Shown here piece after piece: positions 1 through 22,626 of a stretch of 64,000 nt of DNA. Made by a program: the position numbers and the translations under genes. Every line of letters starts with the position of its first letter. Within the stretch, counting starts at the first letter, position 1. Source of the DNA: Sclerurus mexicanus (taxonomy: Eukaryota > Chordata > Aves > Passeriformes > Furnariidae); NCBI GenBank assembly GCA_013396755.1, contig VWZF01002382.1, positions 370,470-434,469 on the forward strand. Reading direction: 5' to 3'. The notes under the pieces are model-generated. The model was given only the letters and a program-made list of their open reading frames with translations. It had not been told where the DNA came from and did no database searches.

Positions 1-28
1 TGCCCGCTGTCCCCGCAGCCCCGCCGCG

Positions 29-11377
<11,349 letters not shown>

Positions 11378-11455
11378 GGCCACGGAGCGGGGCCGGAGCC
11401 AGGGGACGGGAGCACACGCGCTGTAAAATGCTCTGCTGTCGTAGTGTCTGTGTCA

Positions 11456-11476
11456 CTGCTGCTGCTGCTGCTGCTG
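11456..11476 (+). repeat. (CTG)7 microsatellite in the PYGL 3' UTR
   Basis: Seven uninterrupted CTG triplets lie in the transcribed, non-coding tail of PYGL. They are short and probably polymorphic; no function is implied. Confidence 0.9.
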
Positions 11477-11583
11477 GCTTTCCTACGGAGCGGGGCCGGG
11501 GGAAGGGGCGGGGGTTTTCTAACGCCAAGTGTCGTGTGGAAAGCGAAACCACGTCGCCCTGTTTGCTTGCATTAGGTGCTAAA

Positions 11584-11589
11584 AATAAA
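11584..11589 (+). terminator. Polyadenylation signal AATAAA of PYGL
   Basis: This canonical hexamer lies about 210 bases after the PYGL stop codon and is the first one on this strand. Runs of A around it make internal priming in cDNA data likely. A second plus-strand AATAAA at 12045-12050 is less favoured because it overlaps the ABHD12B terminal intron. Confidence 0.7.
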
Positions 11590-11606
11590 AAAAAAGTGCC
11601 ATTGGA

Positions 11607-11904
11607 GTCCAAGGGGCTGTTTGCTGAAGCCTAAAAGCAGGGACTGGGCTTGCTTCCACCAACGCTAAGGGCAGGAAGAGGGTTGGCCAAGGGATGGGGT
11701 GGGCAGCACAGCTGGACAGGGCTGGACACAGCTGGAGCAGGATAGGAGGGTGCAGCTCCTGCCAGCACCAGGGGTTGAGAGGTGTTTGAAGCCAGGCTCG
11801 TGTACCCCCACCACTGGTCCACGGGATGCTGACGGTGACCCAGAGCGCACCAGTGTCTCCATCCCTCGAGGAACCTGCAGCATCCTTGAGGCAGTGGGCG
11901 AATA
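11607..11904. other. Intergenic stretch between the convergent PYGL and ABHD12B ends
   Basis: About 300 bases separate the two inferred transcript ends. There is an imperfect local repetition of a GCTGGACA-type word near 11710-11740. No exon, promoter or mobile element is recognisable. The tail-to-tail arrangement matches the human locus as I know it. Confidence 0.5.
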
Positions 11905-11922
11905 GAAAGTTTCTCAGTAGTT

Positions 11923-11928
11923 TTTATT
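11923..11928 (-). terminator. Polyadenylation signal AATAAA of ABHD12B
   Basis: TTTATT on the plus strand reads AATAAA on the minus strand. It lies about 80 bases after the inferred TGA stop of ABHD12B (12009-12011), which is a normal position for a short 3' UTR. Confidence 0.65.
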
Positions 11929-12008
11929 ACAGCAGGAAGTTCAGTGCCATGTGGGAGTCCCGGAGCGGGGTTGAGGGAGCGCGCGGTCGCTGCATGCAGC
12001 AGTTGGCA

Positions 12009-12030
12009 TCACTTCATGTTTAAAAAGTCT
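12009..12030 (-). CDS. ABHD12B: ABHD12B terminal coding segment
   Basis: After a TTGTTGCAG acceptor, 22 coding bases finish the split lysine codon and add DFLNMK before TGA. The phase fits the GTAAGT donor of the preceding exon. The residues align with the VRDFLSKQWS end of human ABHD12B. Only seven residues are encoded here, so gene finders could easily miss it. Confidence 0.75.
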
Positions 12031-15000
12031 CTGCAACAAGATGTAATAAATCTTACACTGTGTCACTGACCCTCCTGTGCTGCGTCAGAGCCTGATTTGT
12101 GATCCCTGGATGTGGGGCTGAGCTGGGCTTGGAGTATCTCTGCACCCCATGCACAGAGGAGCTGGTCTCCCCAGGGCCAGCTCCCCACGACACCCAGGCT
12201 GAGGGCAGCGAGGAGCGATTGAAGCTCAAAAAGTGATGCCAGCAAGCACCCTGGAGAGGGGAAGGAGCTGGGGGAAGACACCTGTGCGTTGCAGCAGGAG
12301 AGGATACACCAATGGAAGAAGCAGCCAAGGCTCATCCTGTGTCCCCTCATTTCTGCAGAGCCAGCACTTACTTCACCAGGGCTGGCAGCTCCGGGTTGGA
12401 GGAGATGTAGTCGTGGCCCAAGCCCAACTTCTCGGGAAAGGTAATGAACTTCACCTTGGTTTTGTCCTTGTAAGCGCTGCGAGCAGTCTCATAGAGCTGT
12501 GGCAGGGGGGGAACAGTTAGTGGCACAGGCAGGGGACCCCAAACCCCCTCCTGGCACGCTGGGCATGGCCACCCCCTCTGGCCACTTCATCCCATCAAAG
12601 CCAGGCTGGAATGGTGCCCACAGCCCAGATGGCAGGTCCCCACCTTGCGTCCCAGGTGTGGAGGCACGACACTATCATCTTCTGCGTGCAGGATGAGGAG
12701 GGGACAGGCCAGCACCTTCACGCTGTGGGCAACAAGCACAGCGCTGAGGACTCACCCCAGGGCCAACGCACCCACAGGAGCCTCCCCAGCCCCTGCTGAA
12801 ACTGCTACAGCACCCCGACCCCCCTGGCACTGCCCCTCAGAGCCATCTCAACCCACCGGTGGCACCCACACTGGGTGCCCTGGCATGCTCAAGTGGGTAA
12901 TGCCCATGCTGCTTGCCCTGGCAAGCACCCTAATCACCTTAAACCCCAGTTAGTGGGTGCTCAGGTTTCGAAAGCACCCATAAATCTTTCTGGCACAGGC
13001 TGTGTGTGCCACAAGGGGGGTAGGACTCGAGTGGGTAGTGCCCAAGGGATGGTGGCTTGTGGACTTTGCTCAAAGATCACATTGATATCTGAAGTTATGC
13101 AAATAAAAAGGCACTTCTGAGGCATGAGTAAGCCGGGTAAACACAAGGATTTCATGGGGTGACATGGCACCCCTCCCCAACCAGGTGGGCCTGGAATTAT
13201 CCCAGCAGCACTCCCCTTCCCACCAGGCACTCACTTCTCATCGCTGCAGAAGAACATGTCAGCCCGAGCCAGAGAGTCCAGGATGAGGTACCCAAAACCC
13301 GGGAACTGGCGATAGATCTGCCAGGGAGAGAATTTGGGGGATGCCAAGAGCCCACCACCACCTGGGGACCCAGCAGGCAGAACCCACGGCCCTGTCACTG
13401 CTAGGTGACCCCCCCCAGGCAGAGCCCCCAGACTCACCTTGGTGATGGGGATGTGGGCGGCCGCCTCTCGGATGCTGGTGTAGGGAGACTCCAGGACAAC
13501 GGCATCAACCTGGACCCCTGAGGGCAGAACAGGGTGGGAGCAAACACGGCTGTGGGGGCTGTCCCCCCTGCCCAGGCTGCTGTCACACTCTCCTCCCAGG
13601 ATGTCCCCATCCCACTAAAGACAATAGGGATAGCCACTTGTCCCCACCAGAGTAGCCAAGCTTGATGCTCAAGCAGAGAGCAACAGGGCTCCCCATCTCC
13701 TCTGTGGCCCCCAAAATCTGGCCAGGGTGGTGCAGAGCCCCAAGGGGACAACCATGTCGGGACAACCCAGCTATGCTGGCCCTTACCTCGCTCCTCCTGC
13801 AGTTTCCTTGCTGCATTTGTGGCAATCCTGTGGCAGGAGAGGTGACAGTGAGGGGGAGCAGCCACAACACCCCAGGAGGATCCACAGCACCCTCGGACTT
13901 CCCCTTTCCTGGCTGGGTTTGGCTTTGCAAATGCTCCATCAAGGAGCTGCTCCATCCCTTGGTCCACCTCCGGGTGGCACCGGTTTGGCAGCAGTGTCAC
14001 AGTGTGCAGGGTGGGTTCTGTGTCCCCCCATCTCCCACCCTGCACCTACCCTGTCCCCAAGGAGTGTCCCCAGAAGAGGATGCTGCTGTTCGCGCTCCGT
14101 GCTTTCACCCAGTCATACAGTGCCAGGACATCTGTGGTGAAGCCTCTCTCCGTGGGGTGTCCACTGGAGTCCCCATAGCCTGTGGGGGACGTGGCTTGGT
14201 GTCACCACTCTAGGGGGCACCAGCCCCAAGAGGGGGTCACCCCGGCAAGAGACACACCTACCTCTGTAGTCCAGAGCCAGGATGTGGAAGTCAGCAGCCC
14301 CCATCGTCTGTCAGAGCAGCAGTGTTATGACTTGGACGGGTGGGAGATGTACCCCAGGCCCCCCAGCAAGGCCAGTTCAGTCCGCCCAGGGTCCCTCTCA
14401 GGTGCCCAGAGCCAGCAGGAGCCTTGCTCCCAGCATGTCCCAGTGTCCCCACAGGGGACCACTTACCTTCAGGAACTGGACACGGTGCCTCGCAGCTCTG
14501 ATGGGGGAAATGAGGTTAGAGCTCAGGGAGACCCCAAGTGACCCCCCCCTCCAGCACCAGTGCAGGTGAGGGACCAGAGTGACCTTTCCCCAGGAGTGGA
14601 GAGCTGGATGCTCTGGGGTGAGTGAGTTTTATCCCCTTTATCTTATAGGGATTTTCCTTGACCGACGGGTCAGAGCCCACCGCAGCACTGCTGGCTGCTG
14701 CACCCAGTTTGCTGCTTCTCAGCTGAGAGCACCCACTGCCCCCATCCCCTCCCTGGTCCTGGCCCTGCAGCAGCACCCACGGGCACTCACCTGGTGCCCC
14801 CATTGCCGTGCAGGTAGATGATCACGGGGTGAGCATCAGCAAGTGCCTCCTCGTACCAGAGCTGGTCCTGGCCCCGTGCTTCGGCCCCTCTGCTGCCTGG
14901 CACCGTGTGCCTGGGGGGCACAGTGTGGTTACCCTGGAGAACTCCACCTGAGTCAGCCAGGACACTGCTGTGCCCACTCGGGATGTCCCACTCACCAGAT

Positions 15001-17070
15001 GCCAACCGTGACACCGGGCTCGGTGGTGAGCTGCAGGTTGATGGTGTTGTTCACCAGCAGCTCCGGCCGCCGAAATTCCACGAAGAAGGGAAAGGCCACT
15101 GATGGAGAAATCGTAGCCAGCACACCTCACACCCAGTTGCTTTTATACATTTTTATTTCCCCCCCCAAATCAACGTGTTATTGTTTTTAAAATTATTTCA
15201 GGGTAGGCGAGCTCAGCCCTCTGCCACGTCCTCCTGCCCTGCTGTTGTTGTGCGTGCCCAAGCGTGTTGTAACATCAGGCAGCAAACAGGGTCGGCAGCA
15301 TCGCATTATTACAGCTTGCAAAACCAAGGGAAAGGGCCCTCCGTGCCTCCTCTGCAAGCCCACGGCACAGGGGGAGGCGGGTGGGCGCCGTCCCGGTGCC
15401 ACCCAGGCATCCAGATGTGGTGCCACCCGTGTTTTGGGGGCTCCCCGCTAGCCAGCTGAATCCCTGCGAGGGTTCTCCCAGTCGGGACAGCCCCGGGATA
15501 CTCACGGAAGTTCAGGTAGACAAATTTGGTGAGCACGCTGGGGAAGAGGCGGATGAGGAAGGGCACGGAGATGTAGATGAGGAGAATTCCCAGGAGGAGG
15601 GTCCGCAGCCAGAAGCACCAGGAACGCCGGCCCCTGCAAGGGAAGCACCCTGTGAGCACATCCCCTCCCATCCCGAGGGATTTGGGGCGCAGCAGAGCAG
15701 GCTCCCCATTCCCAATCCTGGTCGTGATGGTTGGGTGCAGCAGCTTCTCCCCACGAGGGCCCGAGGGTGCTGTTTGTGTCCCCCTGGGACTGGGAACTGG
15801 ATCCCCACGCCGGCGTCGTGTTTGGCTTTCAGGACGGAGTGGCGGTGTCGGAGCAGCCCCACCGTGACAGAGCGTGACAAAGCCATGATTCGGTCGCCCA
15901 CACCCTCCCCGGGACGCCGGGAGGCAGGAAAGGCAGCTTCCCACGGGACACCGGCGGGCAGAAAGGGCAGGGAAGGTGCCAGGGCTGGGAGCTGCAAACC
16001 AAACCAGCAATAAGGAGCAACCGATACTCTGTGGCAACACCCCAAGTCCTGGCTGCTGAGACACAGTCACGGAGGTGTCCCCAAACCTGGCACCAAGAGC
16101 TTCTGCAGTGCCCCGGGGACGCGGAGGGAAGGTGGGAAAGGGGCTCGGGGAGCCCACAGGCTGCAGGGCGAGGGCCCCCAGTGCCACCAGCAAAGGGTGG
16201 GGACTGTGTCCGAAGGGCTGGGCACACATCCCGGTGCCCTCTGCAGCAGGGAGACACAGCCCCAGCCTCCAAGAGGGAAAGGAGAGCCAAGAGTTTCAGC
16301 TTTCCCAACGTCCCTCGGGGGCTGCCGGTGCCAGCTGATGGGGAAACCAGTCTGGGCACTGGGGCATTTAGGGCAGAGGTCTCTGATGCATGGCCAGGCA
16401 CAGCTCAGTCCCTGGGTCACCGCCCCTCCTGCAGGAGAGCATCTAGTCTGCTCTCTGTCCTGGGAAGCGCTGCAAGATCCCAAAGAAAGGTTGCAAAAGG
16501 GCTGCCAGAGCAGGGTGGCACTGGTCCCCAGGGCACAGGGGGCTCCTGGAACCCCAGGCACCCCCAGGCCTTTGGTGGGAGCAGTCCCACTTTGTGCCAG
16601 CAGCAACGGGGCAGGAATGCCCTGGAGAGGCTGCAGGGAATTTCCACGTGCTGCTCTTGGTCTACACCCGATGCTCAAGTGCAGTGAGAGCCCTTGCACA
16701 ACACCTGCTGCAGGTGAGCACCCACCTGGGCCAGGGGGATGAGCCCACCAAGGGGCACCTCTGACAGCTGGCATGGCAGCCCCGTGGGACAGCAAGGTGG
16801 CACGTCATGGCATCGGGATCACGGCCATGGCAAGGTGACACAGGGACACGGCCACTGCATGGGGTCACAGCCACGGCAGGGTGACGGGGTGACACAGCCA
16901 CGGCCTGGGGTCACAGTGGTGGCAGGGGGGCATAGGCATGGCGTGGGGGCNNNNNNNNNNNNNNNNNNNNNNNNNNNNNNNNNNNNNNNNNNNNNNNNNN
17001 NNNNNNNNNNNNNNNNNNNNNNNNNNNNNNNNNNNNNNNNNNCGTCCCTGTCGCCGCCGCGCCGCCGCAT
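12009..17070 (-). CDS. ABHD12B: Abhydrolase domain-containing protein 12B, membrane-anchored serine hydrolase; first exon interrupted by an assembly gap
   Basis: The family consists of membrane-anchored alpha/beta-hydrolases; substrates of the 12B member are poorly known. Coding exons in transcript order: 17070 into the gap (partial), 15633-15506, 15098-14996, 14910-14791, 14497-14467, 14307-14262, 14179-14050, 13827-13787, 13517-13438, 13317-13235, 12722-12644, 12496-12372, 12030-12009. Exons 2-13 give 328 aa in one frame; human ABHD12B has about 362 in total. Exon 2 encodes the membrane segment (FWLRTLLLGILLIYISVPFLI). The nucleophile elbow GHSLG is in exon 7, the acid in HAEDDSVVP in exon 11 and the histidine in LGHDY in exon 12, so the catalytic triad is complete. 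ABHD12B rather than ABHD12 is supported by TTEPGVTVGIWHTVP, the -KDFL- C-terminus and the PYGL/NIN neighbours. If transcription ran past exon 12 without splicing, a TAA would end the protein at once. Confidence 0.9.
16780..16950. repeat. GC-rich minisatellite in ABHD12B intron 1
   Basis: Degenerate copies of a word like GGTGACACAGCCACGG recur up to the gap edge. The block at 17654-17838 is built from the same words, which suggests both come from one array that was not assembled properly. Confidence 0.65.
16951..17042. other. Assembly gap (92 N)
   Basis: Unknown bases sit between a minisatellite on the left and the GC-rich ABHD12B start on the right. The gap hides the rest of ABHD12B exon 1 and its splice donor. 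Gap length may be an estimate. Confidence 0.95.
17043..17070 (-). CDS. ABHD12B: ABHD12B exon 1, visible part of the start
   Basis: On the minus strand an ATG at 17070 opens MRRRGGDRD and then enters the run of N. The basic start resembles the MRKR- start of the paralogue ABHD12. The GC-rich sequence just upstream looks like a promoter. Exon 2 needs exon 1 to end with two bases of a codon. The rest of exon 1 and its donor must lie in the missing sequence. The start codon is inferred, not proven. Confidence 0.5.
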
Positions 17071-17225
17071 CGCTCCGCGCGCCCCGCGACAGCGCGACAG
17101 GCCACGCCCACTCCGCTGGGCACGCCCACAAGGGTTGCGTTCGCTGCCGGCAGGCGACGCCCCCCGGTGTAAGCCACGCCCCTTTTGATTTGGGGGCGGG
17201 GCCAGGGGCGGGCACGCGGTGTCAC
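17071..17225 (-). promoter_or_regulatory. GC-box promoter region of ABHD12B
   Basis: The region is CpG-dense and lies just upstream of the inferred start codon. It contains CACGCCCA-type KLF/SP boxes at about 17103 and 17121, CCACGCCCC near 17174, and GGGGGCGGGG near 17192 followed by another GGGGCGGG. No TATA box is present. A CpG-island promoter is inferred from composition and position. Confidence 0.55.
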
Positions 17226-18320
17226 CGCCCGGTCTGGGGACAGGGGGGACACCGGAGGGGTTAAAATCCCTCTGTGCCCCAGGGATTGGTGGTCTGGGGG
17301 GACACCGGAGGGGTTACAGCCCCCTGACCCCAGGGACTGGTGGGTTTGTGGGGACATCAGCGCGGTTACAGCCCCCTCTGCCCCAGGGATTGATGGGTTT
17401 GGGGGTACCCCAGTGGCGTTACAGCCCCCTGACCCCCAGGATTGATGGATCTAGGGGGAAATCCCAGTGGGGTTACAGCCCCCTGACCCCAGGGATTGAT
17501 GGGTTTGGGGGGACATTGGCAGGGTTACAGCCCCCTCTGCCCCAGGGATTGATGGCTCTAGGGGGACCCCATCAAGGCTGCACCCTGCCATCTCCCACGC
17601 ATGGGCAGGTCTAGGGGGGACCCCAGAAGATCTAGAGCCCTGGGGATGGCTGNCCAGGGCAGGGTGACAGGGGGACACGGCCACAGGGTGGGATGGCCCC
17701 AGCGACAGCCAGGGCGGCACGGCCACGACACGGGGGGCACACACGGGGTCCCGGCCCCAGCGGGGTGACCAGGCCGCGGCGTGGGGACACAGCAGCACGG
17801 CCGCAGCAGGGCAGCGCGACCTGGGGGCCACACGGTCANTGGTGGGTTTGTGGGGACATCAGCGCGGTTACAGCCCCCTCTGCCCCAGGGATTGATGGGT
17901 TTGGGGGTACCCCAGTGGCGTTACAGCCCCCTGACCCCCAGGATTGATGGATCTAGGGGGGAATCCCAGTGGGGTTACAGCCCCCTGACCCCCAGGATTG
18001 ATGGATCTAGGGGGGAATCCCGGTGGGGTTACAGCCCCCTGACCCCAGGGATTGATGGGTTTGGGGGTACCCCAGTGGAATTACAGCCCCCTGACCCCAA
18101 GGGATTGGTGGGTTTGGGGGGACATTGGCAGGGTTACAGCCCCCTCTGCCCCAGGGATTGATGGCTCTAGGGGGACCCCATCAAGGCTGCACCCTGCCAT
18201 CTCCCACGCATGGGCAGGTCTAGGGGGGACCCCAGAAGATCTAGAGCCCTGGGGATGGCTGGATCTGGGCTGCACTGCCCCGTCCTCTAGGGATGAACAG
18301 GGTCTAGGGGGGACCCCAGC
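17226..18320. repeat. Minisatellite of about 50-56 bp units upstream of ABHD12B, containing two single-N joins
   Basis: Tandem units carry the conserved words GGGATTGATGGGTTTGGGGG and GGTTACAGCCCCCT. The stretch 17338-17652 recurs at 17840-18261 with about two extra units. Between the copies is a 185-base insert (17654-17838) of a different, GC-rich repeat bounded by single N bases at 17653 and 17839. Open frames across it are translations of the repeat, not genes. Confidence 0.85.
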
Positions 18321-18865
18321 AGGACAGATGCTCCCATTCCCCCAAGACAGGCCAGGAACAAGGTGACAAGATGGGAAAATCAGCCTTGCAAGGAGTGCAC
18401 AGGAAAAGCTTCCAGGGTAAAAAAAAATTAATAATTACTAAAAATAGGGGGTTAAACCCAAAGTTGGTGTCCCTTGGTTCAGCAGCAAGGGTGAAAACCT
18501 GTTGCTGGTTCCCCATGCAGCTGAGCCTCCCACCTGCAGCTCTGTCAGGATGAGTCAATGGAACTTCTCAGGGTGAAACTTCCCACCAGGAAAGAAATAT
18601 CCCTGTTTCACTGGTATTCCCTGTGAAACTCTGCCAGGCACAGGAGGATGTGCTGCCTGGACGGCCCACATGGCTGGACCATCACCTGCATCACCACACT
18701 TGTCACTGGGGCCCACAGCAAAGAGGGCTCCCTTAAATACCCCCGGGAGGGCTGGGGGCAAACCCTTTCCCAGAGGAGCAGCTGCCCATGCTGGTGTTTT
18801 GAATTGCTCTTATTCCAGATTCCAGCTGCCCTCCAAAGCAGGGCTTGTGCTGCTTTTCCTGACTT
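18321..18865. other. Intergenic, no feature recognised
   Basis: Unique-looking sequence with a short A-rich patch near 18420. No exon with convincing splice sites and no mobile element was found. Confidence 0.4.
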
Positions 18866-19108
18866 AGAATCATGGAATAACAGGATGGTTTGGGTTTGAA
18901 GGGACATTAAAGATCATCTCGTTCCACCCGTCTGCCATGGACAGGGACACCTTCCACCAGACTAGTTTGCTCCAAGCCCCGTTCAACCTGGCCTCGGACA
19001 CATCCAGGAATGCCACAGCTTCTCTGGGCAACCTGTGCCAGGGCCTCACCACTCTCACGGGGAAGAATTTCTTCCTAATATCTAATCTAAACCTACCTCA
19101 CCAGCCCT
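18866..19108 (-). mobile_element. CR1 LINE 3' fragment
   Basis: It reads as the reverse complement of the CR1 3' end: the terminal ATTCC/ATGATTCT words come first, then the reversed TTGGAAGGGAC, TGCTCCAAGCCC and TTCTCTGGGCAACCTGTGCC blocks. It is 5'-truncated, as most avian CR1 copies are. Confidence 0.85.
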
Positions 19109-21828
19109 GAATGCAAATCCCAAGACAAACAGGTCTGGTCAGACTGGGGCTGTGGGCAGGCAGGTGCACATTCCCCATCAGCAGGTGTTGTAATAAGGTG
19201 GCACAAGCCCGTCCCAAGCTGCTCTTCCCGTGCCACAGGGGCAGGAGAACATGGCAAATGACCAGCAGATCCCGCTGCTTTCACATGTCAGGACTTTTTC
19301 CTTCCACATCCAATTTTCCCCCGTTCCCAGTGAGTGCTGGGGCTGCAGCTGGAGCACATGGCAGTGGGTTGCCTTGAAGATGATGGGAGAGGGTGGTCCC
19401 CAGAGCTTCCACTTTGATTCCCACAAGGGATGGGCAAGGTGCCTGAGGGATCTGGATCTCCTGAGGGTTAGAAGGGATTGGCAAAGAGTTTAGGGCAGCG
19501 CAGGTGGAGCAGCCACCCAAATACTTCTTGTCACAAAGAGCCAGCACAGCAAACGCGGCAAACACGAGGGTTTTGTGGGCTGAAGGGCAAACCCTATAGA
19601 GGAAGGATGTGCAGGATCGCGCCGGGGCCGGGAATGTGATTGTGCGGTGGGAGCTGAACGTGCGATGGCAGCAACGAGCCGCAGCCCTGGAGGCAGCATA
19701 GCACTGCGGCTGAGCAGGGCTCGCCTTTGTCTTGTGCAAAAAATAGCAAAGTTCGGGCTTAGGTCATTCCAAACTTCTCCCTGCACCAGCTGGGAGATGG
19801 GGAGGTTCCCTCCGGATGGTTTTTTTCCTATGGAGTCTTTTCCTTTTCCCCTCCGTTTATGTTTTGCCGATGGTTTCCCAGATTTCTTTTTTTCCTCTGA
19901 TTATTTTTTTTTGGCTATTTTATGGCCCCGCTTTCCCGGGAGGCCGAGGTGAGGGGATATCTCCCCCGGCGGGAGGAGACCCCAGGAATGCAGGAGCAGC
20001 TCCCTGTGCCGCAGCCGGACCTTTCCTCGCCCCAGAACAAAGCGCCCCATTGTGCAGGGAAAATGGGAAGGAAAGCGTGACGGAGCAGCCCGAGCCGTGC
20101 CGGGAGGGTGTTCCTACAGGACAGGGGCACCCACGGCCCCGCACAGGGTGGTGACCCTGTTTTTGGGTGGCTCCGTGCCAACCCCGAGCCTGGCCGTGGA
20201 TCCCTCACAGCAGTTGGAGTCCAGCGGTCCTGGATTTTTCCCACGTGCCCCGTTTTTTTTGTGGCGTGTCACACGTGGCACGCGTGGGTGAGCGGAGGTT
20301 TCCTGCCTGCAAATGCCATCCTCGAATGCAGCTGCTCGCTGGAAAGGGGGCTCCAAAAATAGGTTGTCGGGCTCCATGTCTGGCACAGCTCCGTGGCTCC
20401 CTAGAAACACGCTTTCCTCCTGTGGGAAAACGAGGGGAAAACAAAATCAGGATGCCCCTGCTAACAGCCGGTCCTAAAAATGAGTCAGGAATTCGTACTG
20501 TGGTGATACGGCCCCCCACTCCCGAGCCGGGATTCTGCACATCCATGTGGGATGGGGACATGGAGACACTGAGCATTCCCCATCTCCCACCCACGTGTGG
20601 CCAGTTGCTTTGTTGGGTGACAGGGGAGATTTTTCGGGGCTGTCGCTTGGATTAGCGAGGCACCGGCGAGGAGGAGGAGGCTGAGGGGGATAAAGGTCCT
20701 GGCACTCGCCGGGCTCGCAACAAAACAAAGCACCAGATGGCTCCAACTTCGGCATAATGCAGGGTGAAAAAGTGTTTGAACCGGGGATGGAAACGCAAAT
20801 GTGGAAAGAGAGGGAGAAAGGAAAGAAAGGAAAACCCCTCAGCGAGTGTCAGAGCAGAAGAAAGCATTGGAGAAAAACGGCAAATGTTAAAAACCGAGAC
20901 AAAAAGCCCTTGGCCGGCACAAAGCCGGGACTGCTGACATCTGTCCGGCAAAGCCCCTTCCCTTTGAAGTCACCTTTCCTCGCCTCTGTCCCCGCAGGGA
21001 CATGGCCAGGGCTCTGGGGGACATGGGGCTCTGCCATGTCCCACAGCCACAGCGCTGGCCCTGGGGCAGCAGCAGTGACGTGCCAAGTGACGTGCGGCAG
21101 AACTGGCCCTAAATATTTTATTACACTGTTACCTCACACGCCGTGTCCCCTGTGTCCTTGTCACAGCCGGTGGGACCGCTTGGCAAACCCACCCGTGGCT
21201 CTGCTGCAGGATCCCGTGGGGTTTTAAGCCTGGATTTCCATCGGAGCAAGGCTTATGCAACCCCCTGTGTGAGGCTCTTGTGTTCCCCTCACTCCTCCCC
21301 CCGAAATACCTTGAACCTGCAGGCTAAAGTCGCCCTAAAAAAAAAAAAAAAGGGAATGAGGCTTAAAAGTTCTCTGGCATTAAAAAAAAAAAAAAAAGGC
21401 AGCAAAATCAGCTCATGCAATTGCTCGAGAGCGGATTGCAGTGTGGGTGTAACCCCTTATTAGCCATCAGAGAAGCCACAAGCCTTGGGACTGCCGGCTC
21501 CCTGCGGCTCAGGCAGGAGCGTGGGCGGCCGATGGCTCCAGCTTCCAACCGGGACTGCCGAGCTTTAAATACGGGGTGGAGATTTGCTGGTGCCTGTGGG
21601 TCGTGTGCCGGTGCCCCGGGGCCCCTCCCGAGGGATGGCTCGTGGGGCAGAGCGTGGTCCCCGGCTTTGTGACACTCCCAAAGCAAGTGGGGGGCCCAGG
21701 CGGGACGGTGTGCGGAGCTCCCACGGGTGCAGGGGTGATGGAAGGGCTGGGTGCCATGCTACTGTTTTTTTGGGACGATGAGGAGCTGCAGGGCCGTGTC
21801 CCCAGGGGGGCAGGACAGAGTGGAGCCA
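19109..21828. other. Intergenic, no gene recognised
   Basis: About 2.7 kb without recognisable exons or CR1. It includes a T-rich patch at about 19815-19920 and two 15-16-base A tracts near 21336 and 21381 separated by about 45 bases. Long frames on both strands show no family resemblance. I looked for GINS1-like exons and saw none. Confidence 0.45.
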
Positions 21829-22625
21829 GGGTGATGCCATCCTGGGGTGTGGGATGATGGGAATGAGGTGATGCCATCCTGGGGTGTGGGATGATGGGAA
21901 TGAGGTGATGCCACCTTGGGGGACAGGACAGTGGGGAGCCAGGCTGATGCTACCCTGGGGTACAGGATGGTGGGAACCAAGGTGATGCCACCTGGGGTGC
22001 AGCACAGCAGGGAGCTGGAGCGATGTCCCCCTGGGGTGCGAGATGATGGGAACCATGGTGATGCCACGCTTGGGGACATGACAATGAGGAACTGATGCCA
22101 CGCTGGGGTGCAGGACGTTGGGGAGCCAGGGTGATGCTACCCAGGAGTGCAGGGTGGTGGGAACAGAGATGATACCACCCTGGGGTGCAGGACGGTGAGG
22201 AGCTGGGGTGGTGCCACCTGGGGGGCAGGACAGCAGGGAGCTGGGGTGATGCCAGCCTAGGGTGTGGGATGACTGGAACTGCGATGATGTCACCTGGGGG
22301 GATACAAGACATTTGGAGAGCTCGGGTGATGCCACTCTGGGGTGCAGGACAGTAGGGAGCTGGGGGTGATGCCACCCTGGGCTGCAGGAGATTGGGGAGC
22401 CTGGATGGTGCCACAGCAGGGACTTGGGGTGATGCCACCCGGGAGGACATGACAGTGTGGATTTGGGGTGATGCCACCACGGGAGTCATGACAGCGGGGC
22501 GCTGGGGTGATGCCACCCTCGGGAATATGACAGTGGGGACTTGGGGTGTGATGCCACCCGGGCGCAGGACAGCGGTGACACGCCGGCGCCCCAGCTGTGC
22601 GGGGACATCCCCGCAGACCCCCGCA
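21829..22625. repeat. Minisatellite of roughly 37-42 bp units
   Basis: Around 18 diverging units share GGTGATGCCA-CCTGGGGTGC and a GGACAGTGGGGAGC-type second half. Two adjacent units near 21830-21904 are almost identical. On the minus strand this yields a long repetitive frame rich in His, Pro and Ser, which is a by-product of the repeat. A single N at 22626 marks the right edge. Confidence 0.85.
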
Positions 22626-22626
22626 N

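Larger units (their letters stand above)
11378..11606 (+). other. PYGL: PYGL 3' untranslated region
   Basis: This follows the TAG stop of PYGL. It contains a seven-copy CTG run at 11456-11476 and an AATAAA hexamer at 11584-11589 inside an A-rich stretch. The cleavage site should lie roughly 15-25 bases after the hexamer; the exact end is inferred. Confidence 0.7.

Noticed and set aside
12045..12050. Distal PYGL poly(A) signal on the plus strand
   Set aside because: It overlaps the last intron of ABHD12B, and a closer signal at 11584 already fits. Possible but unsupported.
12366..12371. ABHD12B ending at the TAA right after the LVK residues of exon 12
   Set aside because: The same bases form a strong GTAAGT donor, and the next exon supplies DFLNMK, which matches the family C-terminus. 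It remains a possible read-through isoform.
17219..18366. Plus-strand frames with repeated GLMGLGVPQ and YSPLTPGI-type units
   Set aside because: They are repeat translations across an array that also contains assembly joins.
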